DNA of 64,000 bases, from the NCBI GenBank assembly GCA_026168805.1, contig JAPFDS010000075.1:1-64000 (forward strand). Direction: 5' to 3'. The DNA comes from Caryophanales bacterium. GTDB taxonomy: Bacteria > Bacillota > Bacilli > Bacillales > Amphibacillaceae. The notes beneath the pieces are model-generated. The model was not told the DNA's origin. It did not search any database and saw only the letters and a program-made list of their open reading frames with translations. A program made the translations under genes and the position numbers. Positions 54,406 through 63,509 of the stretch are shown in pieces. Numbering within the stretch: the stretch's first letter is position 1; the number at the start of each line of letters is the position of its first letter.

Positions 54406-55494
54406 TTGAAATCTATACACGTAAAAGCATCTACCCATTCGTATGATGTGACGATTGGAAAAAACATTCGTTTTGATTTGTCGAAGCATGTTCCGTTAGA
54501 CCAATATTCATCTGTATTCGTAATAACGGATGAAACCGTGCATGATCGATATGGGGAATCATTTGTACAATCCATTACCCATGATCGAGTTCATACAGCG
54601 ATCATACCAAGTGGTGAACAATCGAAGTCAATTGATCAATATTATGAACTTCTGACAAAAGCATTATCATATGGTACAGATCGCAAGGGCTTAATCATTG
54701 CCTTTGGTGGTGGAGTTGTAGGGGACATAGCTGGCTTTGTTGCAGCAACATTGCTTCGTGGAATAGATTATATTCAAGTGCCAACCACTATTTTGGCACA
54801 CGATAGCAGCGTCGGTGGAAAAGTCGCAATCAATCATCCACTCGGCAAAAATTTAATTGGTCATTTCTATGCACCAAAAGCAGTCATTTATGATGTTGAT
54901 TTATTAAAATCATTACCAGTCCATGAAATACGCTCTGGATATACAGAATTAATTAAAGAAGCTTTAATCGATGACCCAATTTTATTTGAACAAATGATTG
55001 AGCATTCTTTGTCAAGTAAATCCGCTGAAGATTTTATACCTTTTATACAACGCGGTATCGAAATTAAAAAACGTATTGTAGAGGAAGACGAACGCGAGTC
55101 TGGTGTACGTGCGTATTTAAATTTAGGACACACACTCGGGCATGCGATTGAAGCACATGCTGGATATGGGAAGATAACCCATGGAGAAGCTGTAGCGATA
55201 GGTCTCATCTTCTGTATGTATGTCAGTGAACAACAATTCTCGATTCATTTGCCTACAAAGAAACTATATCAATGGTTTGTTAAAAATGAATATCCGATTC
55301 AACTAAACGAGGCCGATATAGAAAATTATATAAGTGGGATGAAAAAAGATAAAAAGGTACAACAAAATCGCATATATATGGTATTGCTGGAAACGGTCGG
55401 CAAACCTGTAAGTGTAGGATTCACTACAACGCAATTAACAGCTTTACTTACAGAATTTATAAAGGAGATGCATACATGGGAACAAGAGGGATAA
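54406..55494 (+). CDS. aroB: 3-dehydroquinate synthase
   Basis: A 362-residue NAD- and metal-dependent enzyme of the shikimate pathway, same length as in B. subtilis. NAD site AFGGGVVGDIAGF; VPTTILAHDSSVGGKVAIN; metal ligands in GYTELIKEALI and NLGHTLGHAIEAH. Start is TTG 54406, immediately after the aroC stop and seven bases after AGGTG. It overlaps aroH by 19 bp. Confidence 0.95.
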   Translation: MKSIHVKASTHSYDVTIGKNIRFDLSKHVPLDQYSSVFVITDETVHDRYGESFVQSITHDRVHTAIIPSGEQSKSIDQYYELLTKALSYGTDRKGLIIAFGGGVVGDIAGFVAATLLRGIDYIQVPTTILAHDSSVGGKVAINHPLGKNLIGHFYAPKAVIYDVDLLKSLPVHEIRSGYTELIKEALIDDPILFEQMIEHSLSSKSAEDFIPFIQRGIEIKKRIVEEDERESGVRAYLNLGHTLGHAIEAHAGYGKITHGEAVAIGLIFCMYVSEQQFSIHLPTKKLYQWFVKNEYPIQLNEADIENYISGMKKDKKVQQNRIYMVLLETVGKPVSVGFTTTQLTALLTEFIKEMHTWEQEG

Positions 55495-55859
55495 GAGGAG
55501 CTACAACAATCACGAATAACACCGAAAAAGATATTCTTGAATGTACGAAACAATTGCTGGAAGAGATGATTACTCATAATCGGGTTGAACCTACAGATGT
55601 ATCGCATGTTTTTATTTCTGTTACAGAAGAGATAGATGCTGTTTTTCCCGCAAAAGCTCTAAGAGAATTTGCTGGCTGGACTTATGTTCCCGTAATGTGT
55701 ATGAGAGAAATACCTGTACAAGGAAGTTTACCAAAATGCATTCGTATTATGATGGTTACCCAAACACAATTAGAGCAACAAGAAATTCATCATGTTTTTC
55801 AAAATGAAGCTGTAAAGTTACGTCCAGACCTCGTAAAGAAGGAGGATACCAATGATTAA
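55476..55859 (+). CDS. aroH: chorismate mutase AroH
   Basis: A 127-residue monofunctional, trimeric chorismate mutase (chorismate to prephenate), same length as the B. subtilis enzyme. N-terminal RGIRGATTITNNTE with the active-site Arg, AVFPAKALREF, and IPVQGSLPKCIRIMM with another Arg. It overlaps aroB and hisC. In B. subtilis the six-gene trp operon lies between aroH and hisC; here they overlap by 8 bp. Confidence 0.95.
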   Translation: MGTRGIRGATTITNNTEKDILECTKQLLEEMITHNRVEPTDVSHVFISVTEEIDAVFPAKALREFAGWTYVPVMCMREIPVQGSLPKCIRIMMVTQTQLEQQEIHHVFQNEAVKLRPDLVKKEDTND

Positions 55860-56940
55860 AACAAAAAGAGAACTCGAGCAATTATCGCCATACCAACAAG
55901 GAAAACAAACAGAAGAAATCAAAGAAGAATATGGATTATCTAAAGTCATTAAACTTGCATCTAATGAAAATCCATACGGGGCCTCCCCTAAAATAAAAGA
56001 GGGGCTAATGGGTGTGCTTGAGGAGACAAACATATATCCTGATGGTTATGTAACTGATTTACGTAATTTGGTTACTGATAAATATAATATAGGTGAAAAT
56101 AATGTAGTATTTGGTAGTGGCTCAGATGAACTCATTCAACTCATTACCCGCGCATTTTTAACAAAAGGTGACGAAACGGTGATGGCCACTCCTACGTTCT
56201 CACAATATAAGCACAATGCTACCATTGAAAATGCTCAGATCAAAGAAGTTGAACTCGTGAATGGTGTGCACGATTTACCTAGCATGCTTCAAGCTACGAA
56301 TGATCAAACAAAAATTGTTTGGATCTGTAATCCGAACAACCCTTCAGGGACAGTTGTGTCCTCAAATGATTTTATTACATTTATGGATCAATGCCCTACT
56401 GATACGTTGGTTGTTTTAGATGAAGCATACTATGAGTTTATGGATAAACAACATGAATTACATGCCATTTCACTTATTGATACATATCCAAATTTACTCA
56501 TTTTAAGAACCTTATCGAAAGCTTATGGTCTTGCCGGTCTTCGTGTAGCTTATGGGATTGGTAATGCTGAAGTAATTCAACAGCTAGACATTGTGAGGGG
56601 GCCTTTTAATACTTCAACTTTAGCTCAGAAAGCTGCCTTTATTGCTTTAGAAGACACAGAGTACCTAAACGAGGTAGTAGAAACAAATAAAGAGGTTCGT
56701 AAATCATTTGAATCCTTTTTAGATTCCATCGGATGGGAGTATTATCCAAGTGAAACAAATTTCTTACTTGTTTCAACGCCAGTAAGTGGTACAGAGATGT
56801 TTAATTATTTAATCAAAAATGGATTTATTGTGCGTCCTGGTGAGCTTTTAGGCTATCCGAATACCATACGTGTATCTATTGGGCTACAAGAGGAAATGGA
56901 TGAATTACAAACAGTAATCAAACAATTTAAGGAACAGTAG
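55852..56940 (+). CDS. hisC: histidinol-phosphate / aromatic aminotransferase
   Basis: A 362-residue class-II PLP aminotransferase serving histidine and, in bacilli, tyrosine and phenylalanine synthesis. KLASNENPYGASPK at the N terminus, CNPNNPSGT, and the PLP lysine in RTLSKAYGLAGLRVAYG. ATG follows AAGGAGG and overlaps the aroH stop. Its place in the aro operon supports the aromatic role. Confidence 0.94.
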   Translation: MIKTKRELEQLSPYQQGKQTEEIKEEYGLSKVIKLASNENPYGASPKIKEGLMGVLEETNIYPDGYVTDLRNLVTDKYNIGENNVVFGSGSDELIQLITRAFLTKGDETVMATPTFSQYKHNATIENAQIKEVELVNGVHDLPSMLQATNDQTKIVWICNPNNPSGTVVSSNDFITFMDQCPTDTLVVLDEAYYEFMDKQHELHAISLIDTYPNLLILRTLSKAYGLAGLRVAYGIGNAEVIQQLDIVRGPFNTSTLAQKAAFIALEDTEYLNEVVETNKEVRKSFESFLDSIGWEYYPSETNFLLVSTPVSGTEMFNYLIKNGFIVRPGELLGYPNTIRVSIGLQEEMDELQTVIKQFKEQ

Positions 56941-56958
56941 GACAAGGAGATATAGACA

Positions 56959-58059
56959 ATGAAACAAACAGTCATCATAGCAGGTTTAGGACTCATCGGT
57001 GGTTCTATTGCTAAAGCTATCCAAAAAACAGAAAGTTATCATGTAATTGGATATGACAACGACGAATACACATGTACATATGCAAAAGAAAACAAGATCA
57101 TCGATGAAATTAGTGATGACTTTTTGCGGGACGTAAAAAGAGCACAGGTTATTATTCTTGCGACACCTATCTCGACAACCATTCAACTAATGAAACAATT
57201 AAACGATGTATCGTTTAATGAAGAAGTGATTGTCACCGATGTTGCATCCGTAAAAGGGACAATTATTCAAGAGGCAACGAACTTTACGAATGAAATGATT
57301 ACGTTTATTGGTGGTCACCCGATGGCTGGATCACACAAGACAGGGATTGAAGCTGCGAAAGATTATTTGTTTGAGAATGCTATGTTCGTTCTTATCCCTA
57401 CAACCAAAGACGCAGAAAATAAAATATCATTCCTAAAAGATGTATATGGGAAAACGAATAGTCGATTTATCATATTACAACCGGAAGAGCACGACGAAAT
57501 GACAAGTGTTGTCTCACACTTTCCACACTTAATAGCATCTTCCCTTGTCCATCAAGCTAAAAAATGGGAAAATATGCACGCCTTCTTACCTGAACTGGCA
57601 GCTGGGGGCTTTAGAGATATTACTCGTATTGCTTCTAGTAGCCCAGAAATGTGGCAAGATATTTTCTATCATAATCGCTTTAAAATGATTCAATTGCTTG
57701 ATGAGTGGATTGTAGAGATGCAAGGGCTGAAAAACGTGTTAAATTATAATAATAAAGCCTCTATGGTCCAATATTTACAACAAGCTAAGGATTACCGTGA
57801 TGGTTTAGCACCGAAGAAAAAAGGTGTTATCCCAGCATTTCACGATATTTATGTAGATATTGAGGACCAGCCAGGAGCTATATTATCAGTCGTTCAGCTT
57901 CTTGCAAGTGAAGAGATTAGTATAACAAACATCCAAATATTAGAAATTCGTGAAGGAATCACAGGTGCTCTTCGTATAAGCTTTGCACGAAAGGAAACAC
58001 AGAAAGAAAGTATTAGGTTATTAACAGAAAGCGGATATGATGTAACGATAGAAGACTAA
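56959..58059 (+). CDS. tyrA: prephenate dehydrogenase TyrA
   Basis: A 366-residue NAD-dependent enzyme that turns prephenate into 4-hydroxyphenylpyruvate. Rossmann motif AGLGLIGGSIAKA; TDVASVKGTI; GGHPMAGSHKTGIEAA; catalytic-region SHFPHLIASSL. A C-terminal ACT domain from about residue 297 (VDIEDQPGAILSVVQLL) suggests feedback control by tyrosine. ATG follows AAGGAG. Confidence 0.95.
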   Translation: MKQTVIIAGLGLIGGSIAKAIQKTESYHVIGYDNDEYTCTYAKENKIIDEISDDFLRDVKRAQVIILATPISTTIQLMKQLNDVSFNEEVIVTDVASVKGTIIQEATNFTNEMITFIGGHPMAGSHKTGIEAAKDYLFENAMFVLIPTTKDAENKISFLKDVYGKTNSRFIILQPEEHDEMTSVVSHFPHLIASSLVHQAKKWENMHAFLPELAAGGFRDITRIASSSPEMWQDIFYHNRFKMIQLLDEWIVEMQGLKNVLNYNNKASMVQYLQQAKDYRDGLAPKKKGVIPAFHDIYVDIEDQPGAILSVVQLLASEEISITNIQILEIREGITGALRISFARKETQKESIRLLTESGYDVTIED

Positions 58060-58074
58060 GGATGGTGCAGGTAA

Positions 58075-59370
58075 ATGGATAAAAAAACATTACATTATGA
58101 CACGAAGACTTTACAAGGCATAACAGACATCCCTGGAGATAAATCTATTTCACATCGCTCGATTATTTTCTCATCTTTAGCAAAAGGGACGACAGAAATT
58201 AATAATTTTTTACCGGGGGAAGACTGTCTGTTAACGATAGAAGCATTTCGTCAATTAGGCGTCACTATTACACACGACGATACAAATGTGTCTGTAAAAA
58301 GTGAAGGGTACCAATCGTTCAAAGAGCCTCAAACTCCCATTTATTTAGGAAATTCAGGAACTGGGGCTAGGCTCTTAATTGGCTTATTTGCAGGCCTGCC
58401 TATTTTTTCAATTTTACATGGGGATCAATATTTATCAGAAAGACCAATGGATCGTGTAGTACATCCACTTCGTGAAATGGGTGCTTCCATTTCAGGTCGG
58501 GAAAATGGAAGAAAGCTACCAATCGCCATCCAAGGAAATAAGTTATCCGGTATTGATTACACACTTCCTGTAAAAAGTGCCCAAGTAAAGTCGGCGGTTT
58601 TATTAGCTGGCTTATTTGCTGATGAGGATACAACGGTACGGGAAGAAACTCAAACAAGGGACCATACGGAAAAAATGATGCAAACATTTGGTGCTTCTAT
58701 TGATATTAAAGATACAGCGATCACTGTAGCACCCTCAACATTACAAACACCTGGAAACATCGATGTTCCTGGAGACATTTCTTCCGCAGCCTTCTTTTTA
58801 GCTGCTGGTGCGATTGTTCCTGAAAGCAAAATCATCCTTCCGTCCATTGGTTTAAATGAGACGAGAACGGGAATCATTGATGTGCTTCACCAAATGGGCG
58901 CTCAGATGAAAATCACACCGACAAGTACGGATGAAGGAGAACCATATGGAGATATTGAGATATCCTATTCTCATCTGAAAGGGACAACAATTGAAGGGGA
59001 TATGATTCCACGATTAATTGATGAAATTCCAATCATAGCTCTTATGGCGACGCAAGCGAAGGGACAAACAATCATTCGTAATGCAGAGGAACTTCGTGTG
59101 AAAGAAACAGATAGAATTCAGGCGGTTGTAGAAGTGTTACAAACGCTAGGGGCAAGTGTACAAGAAACAAATGATGGAATGATTATTGAAGGGAATTCTA
59201 CTTTAAAAGGTGGGAAAGTTTCTGCATATGGCGACCACCGGATGGCAATGATGGAAGTGATTGCTTCATTTATCACAAGTCACTCTGTAGAAATCGATGA
59301 TGTCTCATCTATTGATATTTCTTTTCCTACATTTTTTGAACAAATTGAACAGCTCATCCATGGGAAGTAG
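58075..59370 (+). CDS. aroA: 3-phosphoshikimate 1-carboxyvinyltransferase (EPSP synthase)
   Basis: A 431-residue enzyme joining shikimate 3-phosphate and PEP (AroE in B. subtilis). N-terminal PGDKSISHRSIIFSSLAKG; LGNSGTGARLLIGL; ERPMDRVVHPL; and C-terminal ELRVKETDRIQA and AYGDHRMAM. Having Ala where class I enzymes carry the GNAGTA motif (here GNSGTGAR) points to a class II-type enzyme. Last gene of the aromatic operon, 15 bp after tyrA. Confidence 0.95.
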   Translation: MDKKTLHYDTKTLQGITDIPGDKSISHRSIIFSSLAKGTTEINNFLPGEDCLLTIEAFRQLGVTITHDDTNVSVKSEGYQSFKEPQTPIYLGNSGTGARLLIGLFAGLPIFSILHGDQYLSERPMDRVVHPLREMGASISGRENGRKLPIAIQGNKLSGIDYTLPVKSAQVKSAVLLAGLFADEDTTVREETQTRDHTEKMMQTFGASIDIKDTAITVAPSTLQTPGNIDVPGDISSAAFFLAAGAIVPESKIILPSIGLNETRTGIIDVLHQMGAQMKITPTSTDEGEPYGDIEISYSHLKGTTIEGDMIPRLIDEIPIIALMATQAKGQTIIRNAEELRVKETDRIQAVVEVLQTLGASVQETNDGMIIEGNSTLKGGKVSAYGDHRMAMMEVIASFITSHSVEIDDVSSIDISFPTFFEQIEQLIHGK

Positions 59371-59410
59371 ACATGGATCAGTACTATTTGATAATGAGAG
59401 GATGGTATGA

Positions 59411-60673
59411 TTGAATCCAATTGAACAAGCGATTCAACTACTTGAAAATCAAAAAGTAGAAGAAGCTTTATCAAAACTTAAAAAACTACAACAAACAGCT
59501 TCTACGGATGAATTGTTAACAATCGCTGCAGTTTATTCCCAATGGGGTTTTTTACAAGAAGCGGAACCTTTGCTTCACAAATTACATGAACAATTCCCAA
59601 AAGAGACGGAAGTTACCGTTTTATTAGCGGAAGTATATATTGAGTTAGAGCAAGATGAACAAGCACTTCATTTATTGGAAGAGGTGCCTAGCACTGATGA
59701 AGCATACCCTCAAGTACTTTTGCAGTTAGCAGATGTGTATCAAGCGCAAGGTCTTTTTGAAGTAGCGGAAATGAAATTACTAGAAGCAAAAGAGTTAGTA
59801 GCTGGAGAAATAATCTTAGATTTTGCATTAGCTGAATTTTACTTTTCCATAGGTTCCTATCAACAGTCTATTCCTTTTTATGAAAGCATTCTAAAAAAAG
59901 AAAAGGAAATTGCACAAGTTTCTATTTATGAACGTTTGGCGGAAGCTCAAGCTTCTATTGGAGAGTATGAAGAGGCATTTAAGATGTATGAAGAAGTTGA
60001 TTCTTCGGACGTTGATTTTCTATTTAAGCAAGGATTTGCCGCTTATAAATCAAAGAGACTTGAAGTTTCCATACATATTTGGAAAAAGATTATTGAACTT
60101 GATCCGCATTATGCTGTTGTGTACTATTATATAGCAAAAACTTATCAGGAATTACACATGTTACGCGAGGCAGAAGAATATGTATTACAAGGATTAGAGT
60201 ATGATGAATACAATAAAAACTTGCATTATTTAGCGGCAATCATTTTTAATGAAGTGCAAAAGTTTGACCAACGAAATGAACATATTCAAACAGCCGTAGA
60301 GCTTGATCATGAATATACGGAAGCCGTTTTGTTCTATCTACACTTGTTAGAAGAAGATGAAGACTTTGAAGGTATAATAGAGTTCGTGAATCAGCTTGAG
60401 AAAGAAAACATAGAAGAACCCCTCTATATTTTAGAACGAGCTCGAGCATATATTCATTTAGAAGACTTTCATCAAGCACGTCAAGACTATGATCAAGTAT
60501 ATGTTCATTTTAAAAATGACTCACCATTTTTAAAAGAATATAGTTTCTTTTTAATTGAAGAAGGAGAAACACATCACGCTTTAGAACTTCTAGAACATTA
60601 TTTGGTTCTTGAGCCATTAGATGAAGAAGCAGCAGATATGATCGATCGATTAAAAGATAACATCGATGATTGA
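59411..60673 (+). CDS. ypiA: tetratricopeptide-repeat protein YpiA
   Basis: A 420-residue, strongly acidic, all-helical protein built of about ten TPR units, for example EAEPLLHKLHEQFPKETEV, EEAFKMYEEVDSSDVDFLF and VSIHIWKKIIELDPHYAVVY. It has no catalytic motif and probably acts as a scaffold. Start is TTG 59411 after GAGAGGATGG; an ATG four bases earlier is out of frame. Place and length match B. subtilis YpiA. Confidence 0.87.
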   Translation: MNPIEQAIQLLENQKVEEALSKLKKLQQTASTDELLTIAAVYSQWGFLQEAEPLLHKLHEQFPKETEVTVLLAEVYIELEQDEQALHLLEEVPSTDEAYPQVLLQLADVYQAQGLFEVAEMKLLEAKELVAGEIILDFALAEFYFSIGSYQQSIPFYESILKKEKEIAQVSIYERLAEAQASIGEYEEAFKMYEEVDSSDVDFLFKQGFAAYKSKRLEVSIHIWKKIIELDPHYAVVYYYIAKTYQELHMLREAEEYVLQGLEYDEYNKNLHYLAAIIFNEVQKFDQRNEHIQTAVELDHEYTEAVLFYLHLLEEDEDFEGIIEFVNQLEKENIEEPLYILERARAYIHLEDFHQARQDYDQVYVHFKNDSPFLKEYSFFLIEEGETHHALELLEHYLVLEPLDEEAADMIDRLKDNIDD

Positions 60674-60833
60674 TGCAACTATTCTTTTAAAAGTATAATT
60701 ATGGTCTTTATGCTATTTAATTTGCCATATTATTTGCTATTTAAAATGTAAGTACGTTATCATTTGAATGATGACATAAATTTTAATATTTTTCATTATG
60801 TGTGGAAAACTGATTAAAGGAAGGATTTGCATT

Positions 60834-61292
60834 ATGAAATGGACGAAAATGGATATGGAAAAGTATATCGATGCAAAAGAATTTGTAGACACTTTACTTA
60901 TCCCATTATCTCCCTTTAAAATGGGGGATGACACTTCACTCGAGAAAGATGCCTTTCAACAAGAGGTGTTGCATCTCTTTGTACATGAAATTGAACAACA
61001 ATTAGCTGGAAGATTATTATTAATCCCTTCTTACATGTACTTGAAGGATGCAGATAAAGAAGCTGAAGTGAAAAGAATTCAGTTGTTTTTAGAAGACGCA
61101 CAAAAACAACCCATAGAACATGTGTTTTACATTACATTCGATGCTTCTTGGAGAAAACACGAAAATGAATTACAAGGAAATGTTCTTTGGGTACCTAGTA
61201 TACAAACTGGTGATCTCAAATCAAAAGAAGTCCAATCACTCATTGGAGATCAAGTAGAACAACTAAGTGAATATATTCGGTCGTATTGGTAA
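60834..61292 (+). CDS. ypiF: YpiF-like protein (DUF2487)
   Basis: A 152-residue soluble protein starting MKWTKMDMEKYIDAKEFVDT, which fits the YpiF/DUF2487 family found before qcrA in bacilli. ypiB, which normally lies between ypiA and ypiF, is absent here. ATG 60834 follows AAGGAAGG; an in-frame ATG at 60798 precedes the site. Function unknown. Confidence 0.8.
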   Translation: MKWTKMDMEKYIDAKEFVDTLLIPLSPFKMGDDTSLEKDAFQQEVLHLFVHEIEQQLAGRLLLIPSYMYLKDADKEAEVKRIQLFLEDAQKQPIEHVFYITFDASWRKHENELQGNVLWVPSIQTGDLKSKEVQSLIGDQVEQLSEYIRSYW

Positions 61293-61347
61293 TAACAAGA
61301 GAGTATGTTAAAAACCTATAAAGTTTCTTAACTACGATGATATTTGA

Positions 61348-61376
61348 TTGACCGGACACTTAGATTAAGCTATTAT
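61348..61376 (+). promoter_or_regulatory. sigma-A promoter of qcrABC
   Basis: TTGACC (61348-61353), exactly 17 bp, TATTAT (61371-61376). qcrA starts 63 bp downstream. Confidence 0.65.
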
Positions 61377-61439
61377 AAGTATGTCCTAGTAATATGATTT
61401 AATTTATGTCTATGATTAACGTATAGAGGGGGGAAAACC

Positions 61440-61952
61440 ATGAGTGAGAAAAAGCAACAAGTTTCCCGACGACAGTTTTTGAATTATACATTAACAGGAG
61501 TTGGAGGATTCATGGCAGCAGGTATGTTAGTGCCAATGCTACGAATGGCAGTTGATCCAGTTCTACAAACATCAGAAGAAGGTGATCTGAAAAGTGTAGA
61601 CTTATCTGTTGATGACATTACAAATGAACCACAATTAGTGGAATGGAAAATTGATCAAGTAGACGGTTGGTACGAATCTGAAGTAACAAAGTCAGCATGG
61701 GTCTTTAAAGACGACAATGGTGATATCATCGCGCATTCCCCAGTTTGTAAGCATTTAGGATGTAACGTAACTTGGGAAGGTAGTGAGAAATATCCAAATG
61801 AATATTTCTGTCCATGCCATGATGGCCGTTATTATAAAGACGGGACAAACGTTCCAGGTACACCACCTTTAGCTCCACTAGATGAATTTGATCAAAAAGT
61901 TGAAAATGGAATGTTGTATTTAGGTAAAGCAAAGCCAAGAGAGGAGGCGTAA
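61440..61952 (+). CDS. qcrA: menaquinol:cytochrome c reductase Rieske subunit
   Basis: A 170-residue iron-sulfur protein. A twin-Arg-like SRRQFL precedes a membrane anchor (residues about 18-40). The [2Fe-2S] ligands are in CKHLGC and CPCHDG, both Cys-x-His type. ATG follows GGGGGG. First gene of qcrABC; it hands electrons from menaquinol to the cytochrome c subunit. Confidence 0.95.
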   Translation: MSEKKQQVSRRQFLNYTLTGVGGFMAAGMLVPMLRMAVDPVLQTSEEGDLKSVDLSVDDITNEPQLVEWKIDQVDGWYESEVTKSAWVFKDDNGDIIAHSPVCKHLGCNVTWEGSEKYPNEYFCPCHDGRYYKDGTNVPGTPPLAPLDEFDQKVENGMLYLGKAKPREEA

Positions 61953-61958
61953 TAAAAG

Positions 61959-62633
61959 ATGCTACAAAAGATATATGACTGGATAGATGAACGTATCGAT
62001 ATTACGCCTATATGGAGAGATATCGCTGATCACGAAGTTCCTGAACATGTGAATCCAGCTCACCATTTTTCAGCATTTGTATATTGTTTTGGTGGACTCA
62101 CATTTTTCGTACTCGTAATCCAAATCTTATCCGGTATGTTCTTAACAATGTATTATGTTCCAGATATTGAAAACGCATGGAACTCTGTTTACTACTTACA
62201 AACAGAAGTGGCCCATGGTCAAATCGTACGTGGTATGCACCACTGGGGCGCAAGTGTAACGATCGTAATGTTATTATTACATACAATGCGTGTGTTCTTC
62301 CAAGGAGCATACAAAAAACCACGTGAATTAAACTGGATGGTAGGAGTACTTATGTTCTTCATCGTCTTAGGTTTAGGATTCACAGGTTACTTATTACCAT
62401 GGGATAACAAGTCTTACTTTGCTACACAAGTTGGACTGGAGATTGCCGAGCAAGTACCATTTATTGGTCCTGAAATTAAGACATTGCTAGCTGGTGATGC
62501 TGAAATCGTCGGAGCTCAAACGTTAACTCGTTTCTTTGCGATTCACGTATTCTTCTTACCAGGTGCACTGTTTGCATTACTTGCAGCACACTTTGTATTA
62601 ATCCGTAGACAAGGAATTGCCGGACCATTATAA
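61959..62633 (+). CDS. qcrB: menaquinol:cytochrome c reductase cytochrome b subunit
   Basis: A 224-residue b6-type cytochrome with four membrane helices. Haem-ligand histidines lie in MHHWGASVTIVMLLLHTMRVF and in FFAIHVFFLPGALFALLAAH. The GFTGYLLPWDNKSYFAT stretch is typical. As in plastids and other bacilli, the b gene is split and its C-terminal half (subunit IV) is fused to QcrC. Starts 6 bp after qcrA with GAGGAGG. Confidence 0.95.
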   Translation: MLQKIYDWIDERIDITPIWRDIADHEVPEHVNPAHHFSAFVYCFGGLTFFVLVIQILSGMFLTMYYVPDIENAWNSVYYLQTEVAHGQIVRGMHHWGASVTIVMLLLHTMRVFFQGAYKKPRELNWMVGVLMFFIVLGLGFTGYLLPWDNKSYFATQVGLEIAEQVPFIGPEIKTLLAGDAEIVGAQTLTRFFAIHVFFLPGALFALLAAHFVLIRRQGIAGPL

Positions 62634-62648
62634 AAAGGAGGGAAAGCC

Positions 62649-63428
62649 ATGAAGTCAGGTAAAGGGATGAAGTTTGTCGGTGACTCAAGAGTCCGTGCCG
62701 AACGAACTTCTCAAATACCAAAAGATTATTCCGAGTATCCTGGTAGAACAGAAGCTTTTTGGCCAAACTTCTTATTAAAAGAATGGTTGGTAGGTTCTGT
62801 ATTTCTAATCGGGTTTCTCACTCTTGTATTAGCGCATCCATCTCCGCTTGAGAATGTCGCTGATCCAACAATTATTGGATATACACCATTGCCAGATTGG
62901 TACTTCTTATTTTTATACGAATTACTGAAGTATGAATTTGCGAGTGGAGCATATACTTTATTAGGTATATTAGTTATTCCAGGGCTTGCATTTGGAGGAT
63001 TATTTCTTGCACCATTCTTAGATAATGGTCCTGGACGTAGACCACCAAAACGCCCAGTAGCTGTTTTGATGATGTTATTAGGTCTTACAGCTGTCGTTTG
63101 GCTTACGTATGAATCAGCAGCTGCAGTAGATTGGGAGCAACTTGCTGAAGATAACGAAATCGTATTAGCAGACGAAGTTGATATTGACGAAGATGACCCT
63201 GGATATGAAATTTACCAGGATAACTGTATGAGTTGTCATGGTGGTTCTCTTGAAGGAGGCCCAGCTGGACCTTCACTTTTAGAGAGTGAACATGATGTAG
63301 ATGAAATTAAAGAAATTGCAGTTGACGGTATTGGAGAAATGCCTTCAGGTATTTTCTCTGGATCTGACGATGAATTAGAAACACTTGCTGAATTCATTGT
63401 TGATGTTACTGGAGACGACGAAGACTAA
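62649..63428 (+). CDS. qcrC: menaquinol:cytochrome c reductase subunit IV-cytochrome c fusion
   Basis: A 259-residue fusion of three subunit-IV-like membrane helices (including IGYTPLPDWYFLFLYELLKYEF, the menaquinol Pxx[W/Y] region) and an outer cytochrome c domain. The haem-binding motif CMSCH lies near residue 192 and the likely Met ligand in EMPSG. The linker and c domain are very acidic (VDIDEDDPGYEI). Haem attachment would need the ResBC system encoded earlier in the window. Confidence 0.95.
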   Translation: MKSGKGMKFVGDSRVRAERTSQIPKDYSEYPGRTEAFWPNFLLKEWLVGSVFLIGFLTLVLAHPSPLENVADPTIIGYTPLPDWYFLFLYELLKYEFASGAYTLLGILVIPGLAFGGLFLAPFLDNGPGRRPPKRPVAVLMMLLGLTAVVWLTYESAAAVDWEQLAEDNEIVLADEVDIDEDDPGYEIYQDNCMSCHGGSLEGGPAGPSLLESEHDVDEIKEIAVDGIGEMPSGIFSGSDDELETLAEFIVDVTGDDED

Positions 63429-63436
63429 TACAAAAC

Positions 63437-63479
63437 AAAAAGCACCTTTACCAACATCGAGTGGTGAAGGTGCTTTTTT
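63437..63479 (+). terminator. terminator of qcrABC
   Basis: AAAAAGCACCTT and AAGGTGCTTTTT form a 12-bp stem; the loop contains a further CCA/TGG pairing. A T run follows. Confidence 0.88.
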
Positions 63480-63509
63480 CATAATGATTCAGTTAATCGA
63501 GGTGTGAAA

